Source of the DNA: Cymbomonas tetramitiformis
Taxonomy: Eukaryota; Chlorophyta; Pyramimonadophyceae; Pyramimonadales; Pyramimonadaceae
Length of the DNA stretch: 57,876 bases
Direction of reading: 5' to 3'
Assembly (NCBI GenBank): GCA_001247695.2
Contig: LGRX02028924.1
Location: 1 to 57,876 of the forward strand
Shown here: piece after piece, positions 22,477 through 34,227 of the stretch
How the letters are laid out: the number at the start of each line of letters is the position of its first letter
Position numbering within the stretch: position 1 is the first letter of the stretch
Position numbers and translations under genes: made by a program
Notes under the pieces: generated by a model
Told to the model about the DNA's origin: nothing
Databases searched by the model: none
Seen by the model: the letters and a program-made list of their open reading frames with translations, nothing else

Positions 22477-25400
22477 CCGTTGCGGCATCGCGCGCGCACA
22501 CACAACACATGAAACAGAGCTGCGGCATCATGCGGAATGGCATCGTACGTGGATTGTGATATTAGGTGTAGGCCTCTTTGTTTGGCGTTTGCAAACTTGC
22601 TGAGCAAAGCAAACAATGCAAATGTTATCGGTTTTTGTTTCGGGGGACACTCCGTGTGATAGCCAGATTTTAATATTGAGCTTGCGCAAATGGTAAATTT
22701 TGTGCAAATATGAATGATGTGAAAATCATTCTAACTTCTGGGACATGCGTAAGCATTCAGTGAGCAGTATGTTAGACAGCTGATTGTTTGTGTGGATGCA
22801 ATGCATATGCAGTGATCATAGTTGTGGTACAGTGGAAATGTGTGGAAACAAATCCAATCTTGAGTATGCCACAATAAAAAACTGAAACGATCGAGAGCTG
22901 GTTTTGGCATATGGGAAATCGCATTTTCACCATTCGCCTTGGAGCGATTTCGTTAATACGACAAATACAGCTGCGCGATTGGCGATTCACGGCAGTCGAT
23001 AAATTTCATTATCGTAGGTGGTGGCGACGAATCCACTGTACAAGTCAGGTTGATCCGTTCAAATGCCGGGGGGGAATGCCCCCGACAGGACTCATTGCGA
23101 ACCTGTGACCTATCGCTATCAGCATCATCATCGCGCGCACGGTGGGCGGGGCGGGAGTGCCCCAGCACGATACCACCATCATGAGCGCGGGGAAGTCGCG
23201 CAAGGCGGGGTTGCGAGATGCGATTACTCCACGCTATCGCCTTGCATGTGATGCGCGCCCCGCAAGCGCGATTTATTTTATTTTGAATATTCCCAACCTT
23301 TTCGTTGGACAGTGGAGTTATTCCGAGTCAAGGGCATGTGCTCCACCCTCCCCCCTCCCCCAGGACTTGCATTCTGCCTCTGGGGGTCACCCCCGCCCCC
23401 CCCTATCCTGCAAAAGCAAAACACCGCTAAGGTACAATAAATGTCAATTTCACGTTCAATATTACTATCACTTGTTGTTCACTTAAATTGTCGGCGGTGA
23501 ACTGCATGCGCATTTCTACATGTCGATCTAATAAGAGTACAACCACACACTGCAGCCAGGACAGAACTGCATGACCACGACAGCAGGATCCCAAGAACTT
23601 GCTTTAGACCCGAATATACGCAAAGATCCCAGAAGTATTTACGCTATGCACCCGACCGTACCTGAGGAATAACGATATACTCTGACAGTCGGTGATAAAA
23701 AAACGATGAGTGAAATGTTCAAAGTGAGCTAGAAAAAGAGCGGCGCATAATACAACATGGAAGTAGCCACGAAAAGATTTCAAGCTGTTAACATCGTTCA
23801 CACGCTTTGACCACCTTCGAACCTTCGAATACTGGCTTACATTTGAGGCGATCACCCCGTACTTTAACGTGAGATAGCATGGCCGACTAAGTGACCGGAG
23901 ATGATCCCGCCAGGATAAGCCCCCGGACGCAATGATCCCTAAGTCTCCTAACACAGCTAACGCGGCAAAGGATCTTTTACACAAATTCCACGAGTTAGAC
24001 ACTCGCTGCGCGAGCTCCGAACACCAGGGTCCTAGGATATCACAGATTCCAACAACGCGCAAAAAAGCCAAGCCGTCCACAAAAGTGTCAAGAGTGGAAC
24101 GGTGCGGAGCCAGCACCACCGGGAAAAACACGTTATTATCGAACTGACAAAGAAAACCGCGCATAATGACAGACGACCATAAACAAGCTTATCACTGCTC
24201 ACACTCGCCTGCAGCTTCCTGCACACGGAATCCTGCTATATGCGTTTGAAAAGTCAAAATAAGCGTTTGAAGAAGTCAACATAAATGGTTTCAACGTCCA
24301 ACCAGTCAAATTCCAGAACGCAAATCCTCGTATCGATCAATCGATCGACTTGGGTTCCCATTCGCTAACCAAGGGGGCGGGCGGGGGGGGCTTGAATTGC
24401 TTACCCGTTTCACTGTTCATTGGACAATAATTGTGATACGCGCGATGACAACCGTAGCCGAAAGGTATTAAAAATAACTTTGACAATACATATAACATCG
24501 ACAGATTGTTCTCTACAGTAATCTAACGACGCAAATTTCCCAATTGTTTTGTCACAGCTTTCTCATATTTTGGGCGGTACCCAATATGGCATATTGCCGC
24601 ACGCAAATCTTAAGGTCATTCTCGTAGCCATAGTCACATTTCAGTCTTGAGTCATGCTGGATGGCGCCATTTTATGGATGGGGCCACTTTCCTTTCTTAA
24701 GAATACAATAAGTTGTCAACTCTGAAAATGAAAAAAAAAACAGCCATAACTTTTGCAAGCAAAATTTTTTTACCTGCAGTTTTGCAAACAGCTTTTCACC
24801 ATATCGTGCACCACCGTATAACCCATCAAGATATCCCCCCCTCCCCTGAGATAAGTAGTGTACACATGTACCATGCATACTTCCCCGCGGGCATCCCTTT
24901 GGGCCCCACAAAAAGTAAGGTACACCTGCAGCATAAACGTGTCCTGGAATCTGCACTGTTCACAACATCTATAAACATGTGTCCACGCACAAACAAACGA
25001 CACTCGCTCTGCAAGATCCATAGCTAAAGATGCATTTGTCGACTCCGTGACCACATATTTGCCACAAAATGTTCATGAACATGCGAAATAGTAAGATTCT
25101 CCTCTCTGTTCTATGAGGGTAAAAATGATTATTTGCATAAGATACTATACAATCTGGTACCAACCAGTGCAATTGCAGATCATAACCAGGATAGAGATGC
25201 CACTGGGTTCCCATTTCCACTTCTACACACCATCCGGGTATCATTTTTATCTAAGTTTAAGAATAATGGGCGAGACTTGCAATTTGATACACTAGTTTCA
25301 ATATGCAATAGCTACATCGCGGAGATGTCAGGTGCATGCACTGAAACTGAGAACATTCATCAGGATTACCAAGTTTTTCTATTGTTGGATTCACCAAAAA

Positions 25401-25662
25401 TATTCACCATCAACTGTTCTTGCAAGCGGTCAAATTCCACACCATGTTGCATAGACGATGGAAGTATAACATCTGGGATTGCTAAGGGAATCTACAAGTC
25501 AATTAATCATTACTAATGCATCGCCTATCCTAATCCTGATTTTTAGGGAGTTGCTCCTGGGAGGTATTGAGGTGGTTGATACTTCAGCGCCTTCCAGAAT
25601 CTGATGTAAGCATGATACAACCCATTTCTGCACAAATCTAAGCCACATCGAAGGAATTAAAA
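22477..25662. other. Intergenic stretch between the two convergent genes
   Basis: Lower-GC DNA between the 3' ends of the coiled-coil gene (+) and the ion channel gene (-). AATAAA at 22873-22878 could be a poly(A) signal for the + strand gene. Open frames at minus 24164-23604 (186 codons) and + 24713-25027 have no recognisable domain and are reported only as possibilities. No RNA gene was seen. Confidence 0.4.
25107..25516 (+). pseudogene. Possible unidentified gene remnant
   Basis: An open frame reads from about 25107 through LVPTSAIADHNQ and LVSICNSYIAEMSG to a stop at 25514-25516. Its composition looks protein-like, and a second protein-like stretch just upstream (about 25011-25091) is separated from it by stops. 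This fits a decayed gene or transposon fragment. No family was recognised. Confidence 0.28.
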
Positions 25663-28600
25663 CTACGTGGACAGGCAGACTTGCTGTTTCAGCTTGTTCA
25701 CAGTTGAAGCTAGTCCGTCATGCTTCAACCTCAACTCCGCCATGTCTACACTTTGCTTTGTCTGAAGAGAAGCGATTCTATTGTTCAGTGAGTGGAGGCG
25801 TTGAAGTATGTTTGAAACGTCTGCGCTCTTTCTATCCGCATCTCTAGCTGTTGGCAGAAGAGATGCGCCGGAGGTTGAGAGGGATGAAGCTGAGTCTTGA
25901 GCAGCATTTTCGCTGCTCACACCAAACCCGCACCGGAGGGCAACAGCGCCCAGACCAAACATGTCAGACCAGGGTGAAGAACAAGCTGGAGCAGGGAGCC
26001 AGGATACATATAGTCCAGCACCGCACTGAACCATGTATGGGTGCATGGATTAAAAGTATCTATGCTCGAATGGAGCAGTGGAACCCAGAGAAGGAGCGAA
26101 CAGAAGCCCTCGTCAGAAAAAAGTGTACCCCGCACTGAAAATAATAGTAGACTACACAATAGTTGCTTCCTTCAGTGACCGCATTGGCTCAAGCATGTGT
26201 CCCTCAGTTACACCACGTGTGCCGCCTCCCGTGCCCACACGCAGCACAGGCCAGTCTCCACAGCCAACCACATCTACCTCAACTTGTGCCAGCCTCCCGT
26301 GCCCAAACACAGCATAGACCAGTCTCGGCAGCCAATCTGCTAGCAAGAGACTCAAACGACACATGTACTTCAGGCATAGGACGTGGGGGAGAAAGAAAGG
26401 TAACGCTGATTAAATGCCCCTTCCACACGCACCTGCCTTTGGCTTCTCTCCACTTCTCGACTCGAAGAGTTGCTTTCGGCGAATCAACTTTGCCCTCACA
26501 AACTGCTGTCGGCTTCTCAACTTGAAGAGCGGCGTCCGACTGCTCAATTCTGCTCTCAGTGACTGCTCCGCTCATCCTGCCCATCCTGTACGCCGAGTCT
26601 CTCGTACTCCTAGGAGAAGCAGGCAATGGTACGGCGACTCTTGATTCTATGTCTACCTCTTCTTCCACCAAAGTATGAAAGTCTCGCGACATGGCATTAC
26701 TGCGATCTAAGCCACGACCTGCAAATTCGAGACACACTGTATCCGACATAACAAGCTTGCGAAGCCGGTCCATGTGATCCGGGTACGCATCGAGGCTAGC
26801 CACGAAATCCTTTTTGTCCAGCCGCGCCATATCGCACATCTCCAGGGCCTTCACAGAAGCAGTGCGCTTGTGAATCCCTTGCAGCAGTGCGAGATACCCC
26901 ACCGGTGAGCCTTCCTTCAGTATTTTCCGCACCTGCAGAACCCGCCGGCCCGGCTGAGGCGCGCCGCCAGGGGCCACGGCCACCCTACCCACGACAGCAG
27001 AGCCCCCTGCAAGGACCGGGAAGGAAGGCGAAAAAATAAGCGGCAGGGGCGCAGGCTTGCTGACTCACAACTCTGCTGAAGGTCATATCAAGAAGCGGCA
27101 GTGGCGCAGGCTTGCTGACTCACAACTCTGCTGAAGGTCATATCACGAAGCGGCAGGGGCGAAGGCTTGCTGACTTACAACTCTGCTGAAGGTCATATCA
27201 AGAAGCGGCAGGGGCGCAAACTTGCTGACTCACAACTCTGCTGAGGGTCATATTAAGAAGGAGAGTGTGGGTGGCACTGACCTGGTCGTCAGGGCTCAGT
27301 ATTGCGGCCATTCCTCTCTGAATAAAAAACATCTCCTCTACAGGATCAGCTTTACCTGCAGGAACTCCCAAAGCACTCTCTCACCAGTTGCCTGCCGGAA
27401 GCATATACTTAACAACAGCAGCTGTGTGGACGGCAGGCCAGATATAGCAGACAGCGAGGCAGAGATCGAGCAAACAGAAGGGGGAGAACTGGAACGCCAA
27501 GCCTGGCGCATCGAAATACCGTCGTGCACGAGCAAACCCGAGACCCGAGCTGGTCCACAGCGCATGGAATTTGAAATGTGAAGACCGGAGATGACGCAGC
27601 AGTATATTTGAAAACTGAACATCAGGAGTCGTGTGACACGTGACCGGCAAGCGCAAAACGAAACCCGCTTGCTTGTCTTGTGAAAAATATAGTGGGTTCG
27701 ATGTACGATTATAGTATTAAACAGCGGAGGGGAAAGGAACATACCTATGATGATTTCTCCAGGGACACAGACGACTTGAGTGAGCTTGGATATTATGACA
27801 CGAACGAATGCCGGATCGCAAGTGTCAAAGATGGTCGTATTAGTCACCAGACGGTGATAGACATGCGAAAACACATCTTGTTTCAGACGCTGAGGCAGGG
27901 GCTTAACAACTTCCTGAACGTTGAAGCAGCCTTGGACTGTGTACAAAGAGTCCAAGTAGCAGTTGACCCTCCGTACCAGATCCTGTCAAAACGTGGTGCG
28001 CTCAGTTCCAGAATTCTAATAGAGGGCACGGGGTGCTGCAAGCAACGTGAAACGTGCCAGCAAGCATTTACTTACAAATTTAATCCTTGCATACAAGACA
28101 ACTTCAAGCGAGAAAAGCAAAACTCTGTGGAGCTATGAAAAGGCAGTTCACTCACAAAGAACATCAGCAGAAAGACCTCAGCTAGTGTGATTTCGAGGGG
28201 AAGCCGGCGGCCATGGGAGTTGAAGAGAAGCCAGCGGCCTTGGGGGTTGAAACGCATTTTGCGAGGTTTGAGTTCAAAGAGGCAAAGACCTACCGCCGGT
28301 AGTCCGAAGTGCAGAGAAAAAGCCTTGTATGTTAAGACGTGCTTCTTATATGCGGCAGAAGAAGCATCGTAGCTCTGGATCAATGCCGCAACATTCCCGA
28401 ATACAAATGCGTTCATAAGTGCGCCGCAAATCATTATGTTATCGTGCAGAGCAAGTTCCAATTCTGTCAGAGGGACGATAAAGGAGGTTCCAGGCAAAAC
28501 GGACGTCAGAGCGAAGTGGTAGCTCATTCCATACTGTGTCCACCAAGGCTCTCCGTACGCGAATCGCACGATCCAATTGTCCTCGTCTCCGTCTGTGAAG

Positions 28601-29942
28601 TTATCGGGTATCCAAAACCAAAAGCAGGCAACCCAATGCACTATCATAACGTATGAAACCATAAGTTTGACGATGCGCAGCAAGTTGGCTGCGGCTAGCT
28701 GATCCATCTTCTTGAACAGCCGACCAAGACGAAAGAGGCGGATTGAGCGGAGAAGGCCGATGGCGACTACTTGCGAACCACCACCACCTGAGACACGGAT
28801 TTACAACGGACTTAGGAATCAGAAAGCACTGCATCAAGCCTCCCGCATGTACACAGCGAACAAGCTGGATCCCCTACGCCTAGTTTCAGTCAGCTTAGCG
28901 CAAAATAAAACCTTCTGTAAAGTAACTTCTCCTGCACCGCACCTGGTAAGAACATCTTCCCGAGTGCGTCGAACGGTAAGGTCGCAGCTAGGTCAATCCA
29001 AAACCAAAACCTGAGGTAGGTTTGAATGATTACAGACACGTCCTTAATAGTTTCCCCGTGTTCGGTTGAAATCTCCGTGACGAAGTTCAGAAGGATATCA
29101 GCAGCAAACATACTGTCCACGAAGATGTCAAAGTCGGCGAAGCCCCGCTCCACCGCCGGGGAGAAGTGGTCAGAGAACGCAAGATTGAAAGAGATAAAGA
29201 TACCATTATATACTACTAGCACCGTGATGAACCAATCCCAACAAGATTTCCACCTTGTGCCAGGATCAATTGTATACTTCAAGGAAGCCTTACTAGCGAG
29301 CTCCTCGCTGAGGGTATCGTAAGAATGCCTATGATCATTAATAGAAGAACGAGATAGCCCGACTGCATCAGTCGACACACCTCCACCCGACGTCAAGCGC
29401 TTAACCCTCTTATTAGAACAAGATGAGAACAGACTCAATACTCCGTGAGCACGTACAGCAGTAAAACCTAATCATATTTCAAGCTTAGGAAAAACGAAAA
29501 AGCGACAATAAATTAAATAGGGAAACGAGCCACCCCGGCTCACAGCTGTCTCAACAGCTACGTGGTGGAGAATAGAAAAAGGTCAGGCTCGCGAAAGACT
29601 AATTTTCAGCAGGCGTTTACCTCCTTCGTTCTGCGAAGCAGCGATATCTTCGACAGCTCTTCTGAAAACGTCCTTCATTCTCGAAGAAAGCCTTCCAAAC
29701 GACTTTCTGTTCTTCGAAAGAGCATCTTCAGCTTGTCCCGGGTCAGCTGTGGTTTCGGGTGGGTTCGCAGGGCTTGTTGTGCTTTCTATAATAGCAAGAG
29801 AGTGCGGCGGCGCCTCTGCTGGCGTGATTTCTTCAGTCGGCAGCGCGGAAAAATTATCACGAGCAGGTTCCTCGCCCGGTAGGTATTCTCTTGAGAAACC
29901 CGGCGGATTTGTCGGTGGGAAGTTCGGGGCCTTGGTGCTCAT
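25663..29942 (-). CDS. Cyclic-nucleotide-binding six-transmembrane cation channel
   Basis: Seven exons with fully compatible phases: 29942-29621, 29440-28943, 28787-28294, 27982-27745, 27355-27282, 26932-26433, 25912-25663; 2,376 nt, 791 residues. The N-terminal ~105 residues are Pro/Ser-rich and probably cytosolic. S1 is at about 175-195, S2 about 210-235 and S3 about 253-272 (FWFWIDLAATLPFDAL). S4 has Arg at 287, 290, 293 and 296 then Lys299/300. S5 is at about 315-333. The pore loop is at about 355-382, S6 follows, then a C-linker and a cyclic-nucleotide-binding domain (about 480-590; GEIIIG, EEMFFIQRG and KRTASVKAL). The C-terminal exon looks coiled-coil. The layout matches the EAG/HCN/CNG/plant-CNGC superfamily at the plasma or ciliary membrane. 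The filter position reads LPGTS (371-375) instead of GYG/GFG, so ion selectivity cannot be inferred. The translated acceptor of exon 6 was chosen because it alone keeps phase and domain continuity. Confidence 0.88.
27038..27257. repeat. 55-bp minisatellite in a channel-gene intron
   Basis: Four copies at exact 55-bp spacing (27038, 27093, 27148, 27203). The unit contains aagcggcaggggcgcaggct and acaactctgctgaaggtcat. It lies between the exons at 27355-27282 and 26932-26433. Confidence 0.92.
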
Positions 29943-30633
29943 TATGGATAAAATGTTTCTCTAGTGAAATGCCAACATCATAGTTGAAACTTGCTCTAAG
30001 CCAAAGCTAAAACTGCAGGAGCAACTTCAATAATAAAGGACGGACGGGGAACTACATGTTTGTCGCTGACAAAACTGATAATCCATATTCTCGCCTTCAT
30101 CCAGGGACAGGATTCGATGGACCCCTTACCCTTGTTGAATCATGGTTCCAAATCCTTCGCTATTCACTCTCGAAACAAATCAATTAAAAAACTAAGAGCT
30201 CCCGGGAAATTCCCATAATCATCCTACGAGGCCACGAGGATGAAGTTCTCAACCAACATCCCTAAATGGGGTCGCTTAAGCCATTTGAGTGAACGTCGGC
30301 GCAGTTGGAATAGAAGTATATAAGCTGTTAAAATACTGAGTTGCATCAGTCCCTTGGTATTTCTTCCCAGGCCCTTAAAGAACAATGAGTTGCAACGTTA
30401 CGTCGCTGCCCACATTTGAATTGGCCTACAAAGAGTCAACCGCTAAAGTTGCCCACAAGTCTCGAGAGCATGCTTCGCGTACAGCCCGTACAGAAATCTG
30501 CGAAGGAAATAATTACCTGTTCATGATTTTCGTAAAAACAATAATATCTAATATCAAACGTGCATTGTAAAGGTAAAGTATAGGGAAATTTCCAGCAGAC
30601 CTGCTAGTGCTTGCTGCAGACGAGAGCTTAAAG
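29943..30633. other. Upstream region of the channel gene
   Basis: No coding evidence. On the minus strand this is the 5' flank of the channel gene and should hold its promoter, but no motif stands out. Confidence 0.4.
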
Positions 30634-30831
30634 TACTCTCAACTCTGGCTGAGACCAGAGTAAGAGTTTTCGAGCTGTCGTGTGGCCGCTGCGCGGCCGA
30701 TCGCGATTTTCGACACGACAAGAATGGAATGCAGCTCGTCCTCCGGTCTAGTACAGAAAAATAAAAAATCCTTAAAAAAGTGAAGAAAAAAATCGCGTCC
30801 GGAGGCTCTGGTCTCAGCCAGAGTTGGAGTA
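30634..30831. mobile_element. 198-bp MITE with 9-bp target-site duplication
   Basis: Terminal inverted repeats of about 26 bp: left tactctcaactctggctgag, right end the reverse complement of tactccaactctggctgaga, differing by one indel. They are flanked by the 9-bp direct repeat agcttaaag at 30625-30633 and 30832-30840. A 9-bp target duplication is typical of Mutator-like elements. There is no coding capacity, so it is non-autonomous. Confidence 0.85.
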
Positions 30832-31062
30832 AGCTTAAAGCAGAAACACCCCCACCGTACAGCAATTTCATGACCTAATCAAAAGTGCATTTTCGATGAC
30901 GACGATGACTCGAAAATTACGCCAGACACTGTGTATAAAATTATTTTCGATCTGACGGTACAATTACATGTACACAGTCATCGGACGCAGATAAATCGGT
31001 GTTGGGAAGCTCGAGACAGTTTGAAACTGTTTCTTAATCACTTTCGACTTTCGTTCACTTCA

Positions 31063-31110
31063 AAATACACCGCTGCTGTTGACCCGGGTCAGCAGCAGCG
31101 GTGTATTTTT
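31063..31110. repeat. Near-perfect short palindrome
   Basis: aaaatacaccgctgctg at the left pairs with cagcagcggtgtatttt at the right around a gacccgggtc centre. It could extrude as a hairpin. Confidence 0.8.
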
Positions 31111-31197
31111 TATCATATATTATTGCACGACATACCATACAGCATATCACAGTGCATATATGCATACACTCCTCAAGTGCGAACTCATGTCCAACTG

Positions 31198-31846
31198 CAC
31201 GTGATCAGCTTCGCCTCCCTTGCGCGAAGATGATCACGTGAGGTTAGCCATCCGCACTACAACGCGCCCGCACGAACAAACGTAGCCACAAACCTGTATT
31301 CAAGTAGCTTGTGTCACGCACAATAAAAAATTTTATAGGTTGCCAGGTTTGTTCATTTCACTTGAGTGGATGAACAATCTACGTGACCAAGGCGACTCCC
31401 CGGAATGCCGGTGCTCAAGGAATGGTATACATTCCTTGACGCAACCATAGTACCGTGCTTGCTTAACACCCGTTAAGCAAGCATAGTGCAAGGCATACGA
31501 TAAGTTCCAGATAAGTTCAACCGGGTGAAACGCGAATGGCTGCAGATTTCAGCGCTCTCCGCAAACCCAAACCCGATGGCGGCATCCTACCCTACCGGAT
31601 GCTGGAAAGCGCATGTCCGGACACCGCAGGAGGGTCAAAGGCATACATAAGTCCTCTATATATGCCTTTTTAAAACTACCTACGGTGTCCGAATTTCCCA
31701 TGATGTTGTTTTTCACTGATTTTCAGAGGCCGCGGCATCATCCGCTCAGCCGGTGTAGCTCCCGTTCCACGTCTCTAGGCCACGTGGCAAAAAACGGACA
31801 CCGTACAGCGACCCGTTGACGCCTTTTTAGGCTATGGTCAACGGGC
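31198..31846. repeat. Cluster of independent hairpin-forming inverted repeats
   Basis: Successive stem-loops: 31198-31240 (cacgtgatcagcttcgc / gcgaagatgatcacgtg), 31416-31438 (caaggaatg / cattccttg), 31457-31482 (gcttgcttaac / gttaagcaagc), 31614-31692 (ccggacaccg / cggtgtccg) and 31810-31845 (cccgttgac / gtcaacggg). No coding frame is credible in this stretch. Confidence 0.65.
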
Positions 31847-32194
31847 CGAAGACTCTCGACCTCGCGAAGTGCGCGAAAAAACTACTTCATAGCTCGCGAC
31901 AGGTCCGCTGTTGAAGTTTTGAATTCAAGAAATCTGGACGGCAAGAACCAGGTTCTAAAGGAAAAGCAAGGCTCGCGATCGCCGCATTCAGATTCTTGGT
32001 CAATTCTGTCACTGTCATGTCCGTCATAGATTATACGTAAATTACAGGATTAAAATTGGAGACAAATTGCTGTACACCGCACCATCACCATCCCGTTTAT
32101 GACTGAATTTACCTGCGCTGAGTCGCTGACGATGAGCATGACGTGCACTCACGTTTCAGAGCCGAGCCTCAGCCTAGCCTGCGCTGGATTGTGA

Positions 32195-32247
32195 CAAGGG
32201 GCATATAATTATGATAGAAATACAGTATAAGAGTATTATGCCCCTTG
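32195..32247. mobile_element. 53-bp miniature hAT-type element
   Basis: Ends caaggggcata and tattatgccccttg form terminal inverted repeats. An 8-bp direct repeat, gattgtga, flanks them at 32187-32194 and 32248-32255. The 8-bp duplication and CAAGG/CCTTG ends are typical of the hAT superfamily. At 53 bp it is little more than the two ends. Confidence 0.85.
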
Positions 32248-32529
32248 GATTGTGAGGCCAAAGCGATAGGATTAACACCCTACAGTAAGGGCGAATTCGT
32301 TTTTAGCATTGTCTGCCGTTGCCTAAAATGCTAATTTCTGGTTGGTCCAACTCGGATGACACGTCTGCGGACAAGGGTTCTTGTCAAGCCGTGCTATATA
32401 ATTTTATACAGGAAATAAAAAAGCAAAATATAAAAATATACAAAATATACAAAATGAAAATATACAAAACAGAATTTTCGAATTTCGAATATAATAAAAT
32501 AATTTATTTGAGAAAATATCCTGAGGAGC

Positions 32530-32755
32530 ATAAATGTTAACGTTGTGTTCTAGCTCAGCTCCCCTGCCTCGCCCACGCCCCGGCGACCCCCCCCTTGCTC
32601 TCCGGGGCGGCCCACCGAGGCGCCTATACCGCTGCGCCACTGCTGCATTTGCTCCGCTCCCAGCTAGCTTCGATCCAGGTACCTGTCGCATCCCACGCCA
32701 TCCGCTCCACACACCACACGCTCAGTCACTGCGCCATGCGGGCGCCTGATGATGA
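32530..32755 (-). mobile_element. tRNA-derived SINE candidate with two A-box-like modules
   Basis: On the minus strand, tggcgcagtgactgagcg (32736-32719) and gtggcgcagcggtataggcg (32640-32621) both resemble tRNA D-arm/A-box sequence. A B-box-like ggatcgaagc follows the first module. The segment is GC-rich within AT-rich flanks, which supports an insertion. A dimeric tRNA-derived SINE is the best guess. Confidence 0.42.
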
Positions 32756-33019
32756 AAATCGAGAATTAGTAAAACCTTTATAAAACACGCAAAGGGATAA
32801 TGAATAATGGATCGCGCGCATCGATATTCGATGATGACATAATATTACGTAATAAATATGATGACGTGATATTATGTAAAATCATATACGAAATATTAAA
32901 ATACAGGTTAATGCCTTCAGGATTAATAAAAGGCAATTCACAACTTCATACACCTATATACGGAATCTTCGGCGTGACGCAAGACGGCGTCTGTCACACA
33001 CTCACACTATTCTATTAAT

Positions 33020-33244
33020 GTGAAGCCCGCAAAGCTCCCAGAATGAAAGTTAGTGACACTGTCATCAAAGACGCCTGTATGAGCTGCAACAGGAATTATG
33101 CAATCTGTGGGAAGCGGCATCAGCGAGAGTAACACTATTCTTTTAGCATTCCATTTACATTGCGAAGCCCGCAAAGCTCCCAGAATGAAAGTTGGTGACA
33201 CCATCATAAAAAACGCCTGTTTGGGCTGCAACAGAAATTATACA

Positions 33245-33275
<31 letters not shown>

Positions 33276-33445
33276 CCTTCTGCGGGCGCTAAACGTCGTC
33301 AGCCTGTCACACTATGCTATATTTAGATTGCGAAGCCCGCAATGCCGCAAAGCTCACATATAAATGAAAGTTGGTGACACTGTCATCAAAGACGCCGATG
33401 CGATGCCCGATGTGGATGTGGGCTGCAACAGAAATTATACACACC
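33020..33445 (+). repeat. Three spaced copies of an ~85-bp module
   Basis: The module gaagcccgcaaagctcccag ... gacactgtcatcaaagacgc ... gctgcaacagraattat occurs at about 33020-33100, 33163-33242 and 33328-33440 with different spacers. Between copies 2 and 3 lies a (cata)n microsatellite at 33242-33274. Function unknown. Confidence 0.75.
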
Positions 33446-33595
33446 AATTGCGCGACGCGAAATACTCTGTCAGCTCTTTCAAAATCGGTCATCACGTTCG
33501 ATCGGCCATCACCTTCAAAACTTAAAATTCGAAATTGGAAACGTACATATGAAATCAGTGGTGGGAAAAAGTGAAATAATCTTGGTATAAATTCA

Positions 33596-33850
33596 ACGGT
33601 GGGAAGACTGTATAGTGAAATTCAGTAGCATACTAAAGGACTGCATAGTGAAGTCCAGCTCCAGGTATGCTACTGAATTTGAATCCTGAATTGAAATTCT
33701 CCTGAAATTCCTGTAATTCCTATAGTGAAATTCAGTATACTTAATACTACTGTATACGTGTATAGTGAAATTCAGTATCGAGTATAAATACAATGGTGGG
33801 AGGACTGTATAGTGAAATAATCTGAGTAAAAATTAGGAGGTGGGAAGACT
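33596..33850. repeat. Degenerate array of tagtgaaattcagta motifs
   Basis: The motif tatagtgaaattcagtat and variants recur at irregular spacing, with gtgggaagactgtatagtga flanking the block on both sides. AT-rich, no coding evidence. Confidence 0.6.
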
Positions 33851-34136
33851 GTATAATTTGTACCTTGGATGGGAAAACGTGAAATACTTGTTTATATTGT
33901 AGGTAAATCTTGCGTAAACGATTTATACCTGCCGCATATCAAGTCAGTCGAGAAGCGGAAAACAGGCTGGGGATCGACGGTATAGTTCAAAGTAATTTGA
34001 ATAAATGGACGACGATTAAGGGGCATGGTTGACAATGTTGAGGCAAGGGTTGACAATTTTGTGGAATGCCATACTATGTGGATAGCTAATGAACTGTCGA
34101 TCTGAAAGTCAGTAGGGGAGCAACGGCAGACAAGTT

Positions 34137-34227
34137 AGATGTCACCCGTTGCCTGGGTTGACAATGACACGTCGGCCAACAAGTTGGCCAACGTGCTCAT
34201 TGTCAACCCAGGCAACGGGTGACATCT
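34137..34227. repeat. 91-bp near-perfect palindrome
   Basis: The 44-bp left arm starting agatgtcacccgttgcctgg pairs with the right arm ending gggtgacatct, with one indel and one mismatch and a 2-bp centre. Such a palindrome forms a long hairpin or cruciform. No flanking direct repeat was found. Confidence 0.9.

Noticed and set aside
23604..24164. 186-codon minus-strand ORF
   Set aside because: No domain, no supporting splice structure, and the first codon context is not distinctive.
26933..27007. Earlier acceptor for channel exon 6
   Set aside because: It gives a phase that does not match the preceding exon and adds a Pro/Gly-rich insert in the nucleotide-binding domain; the acceptor before 26932 fits both phase and fold.
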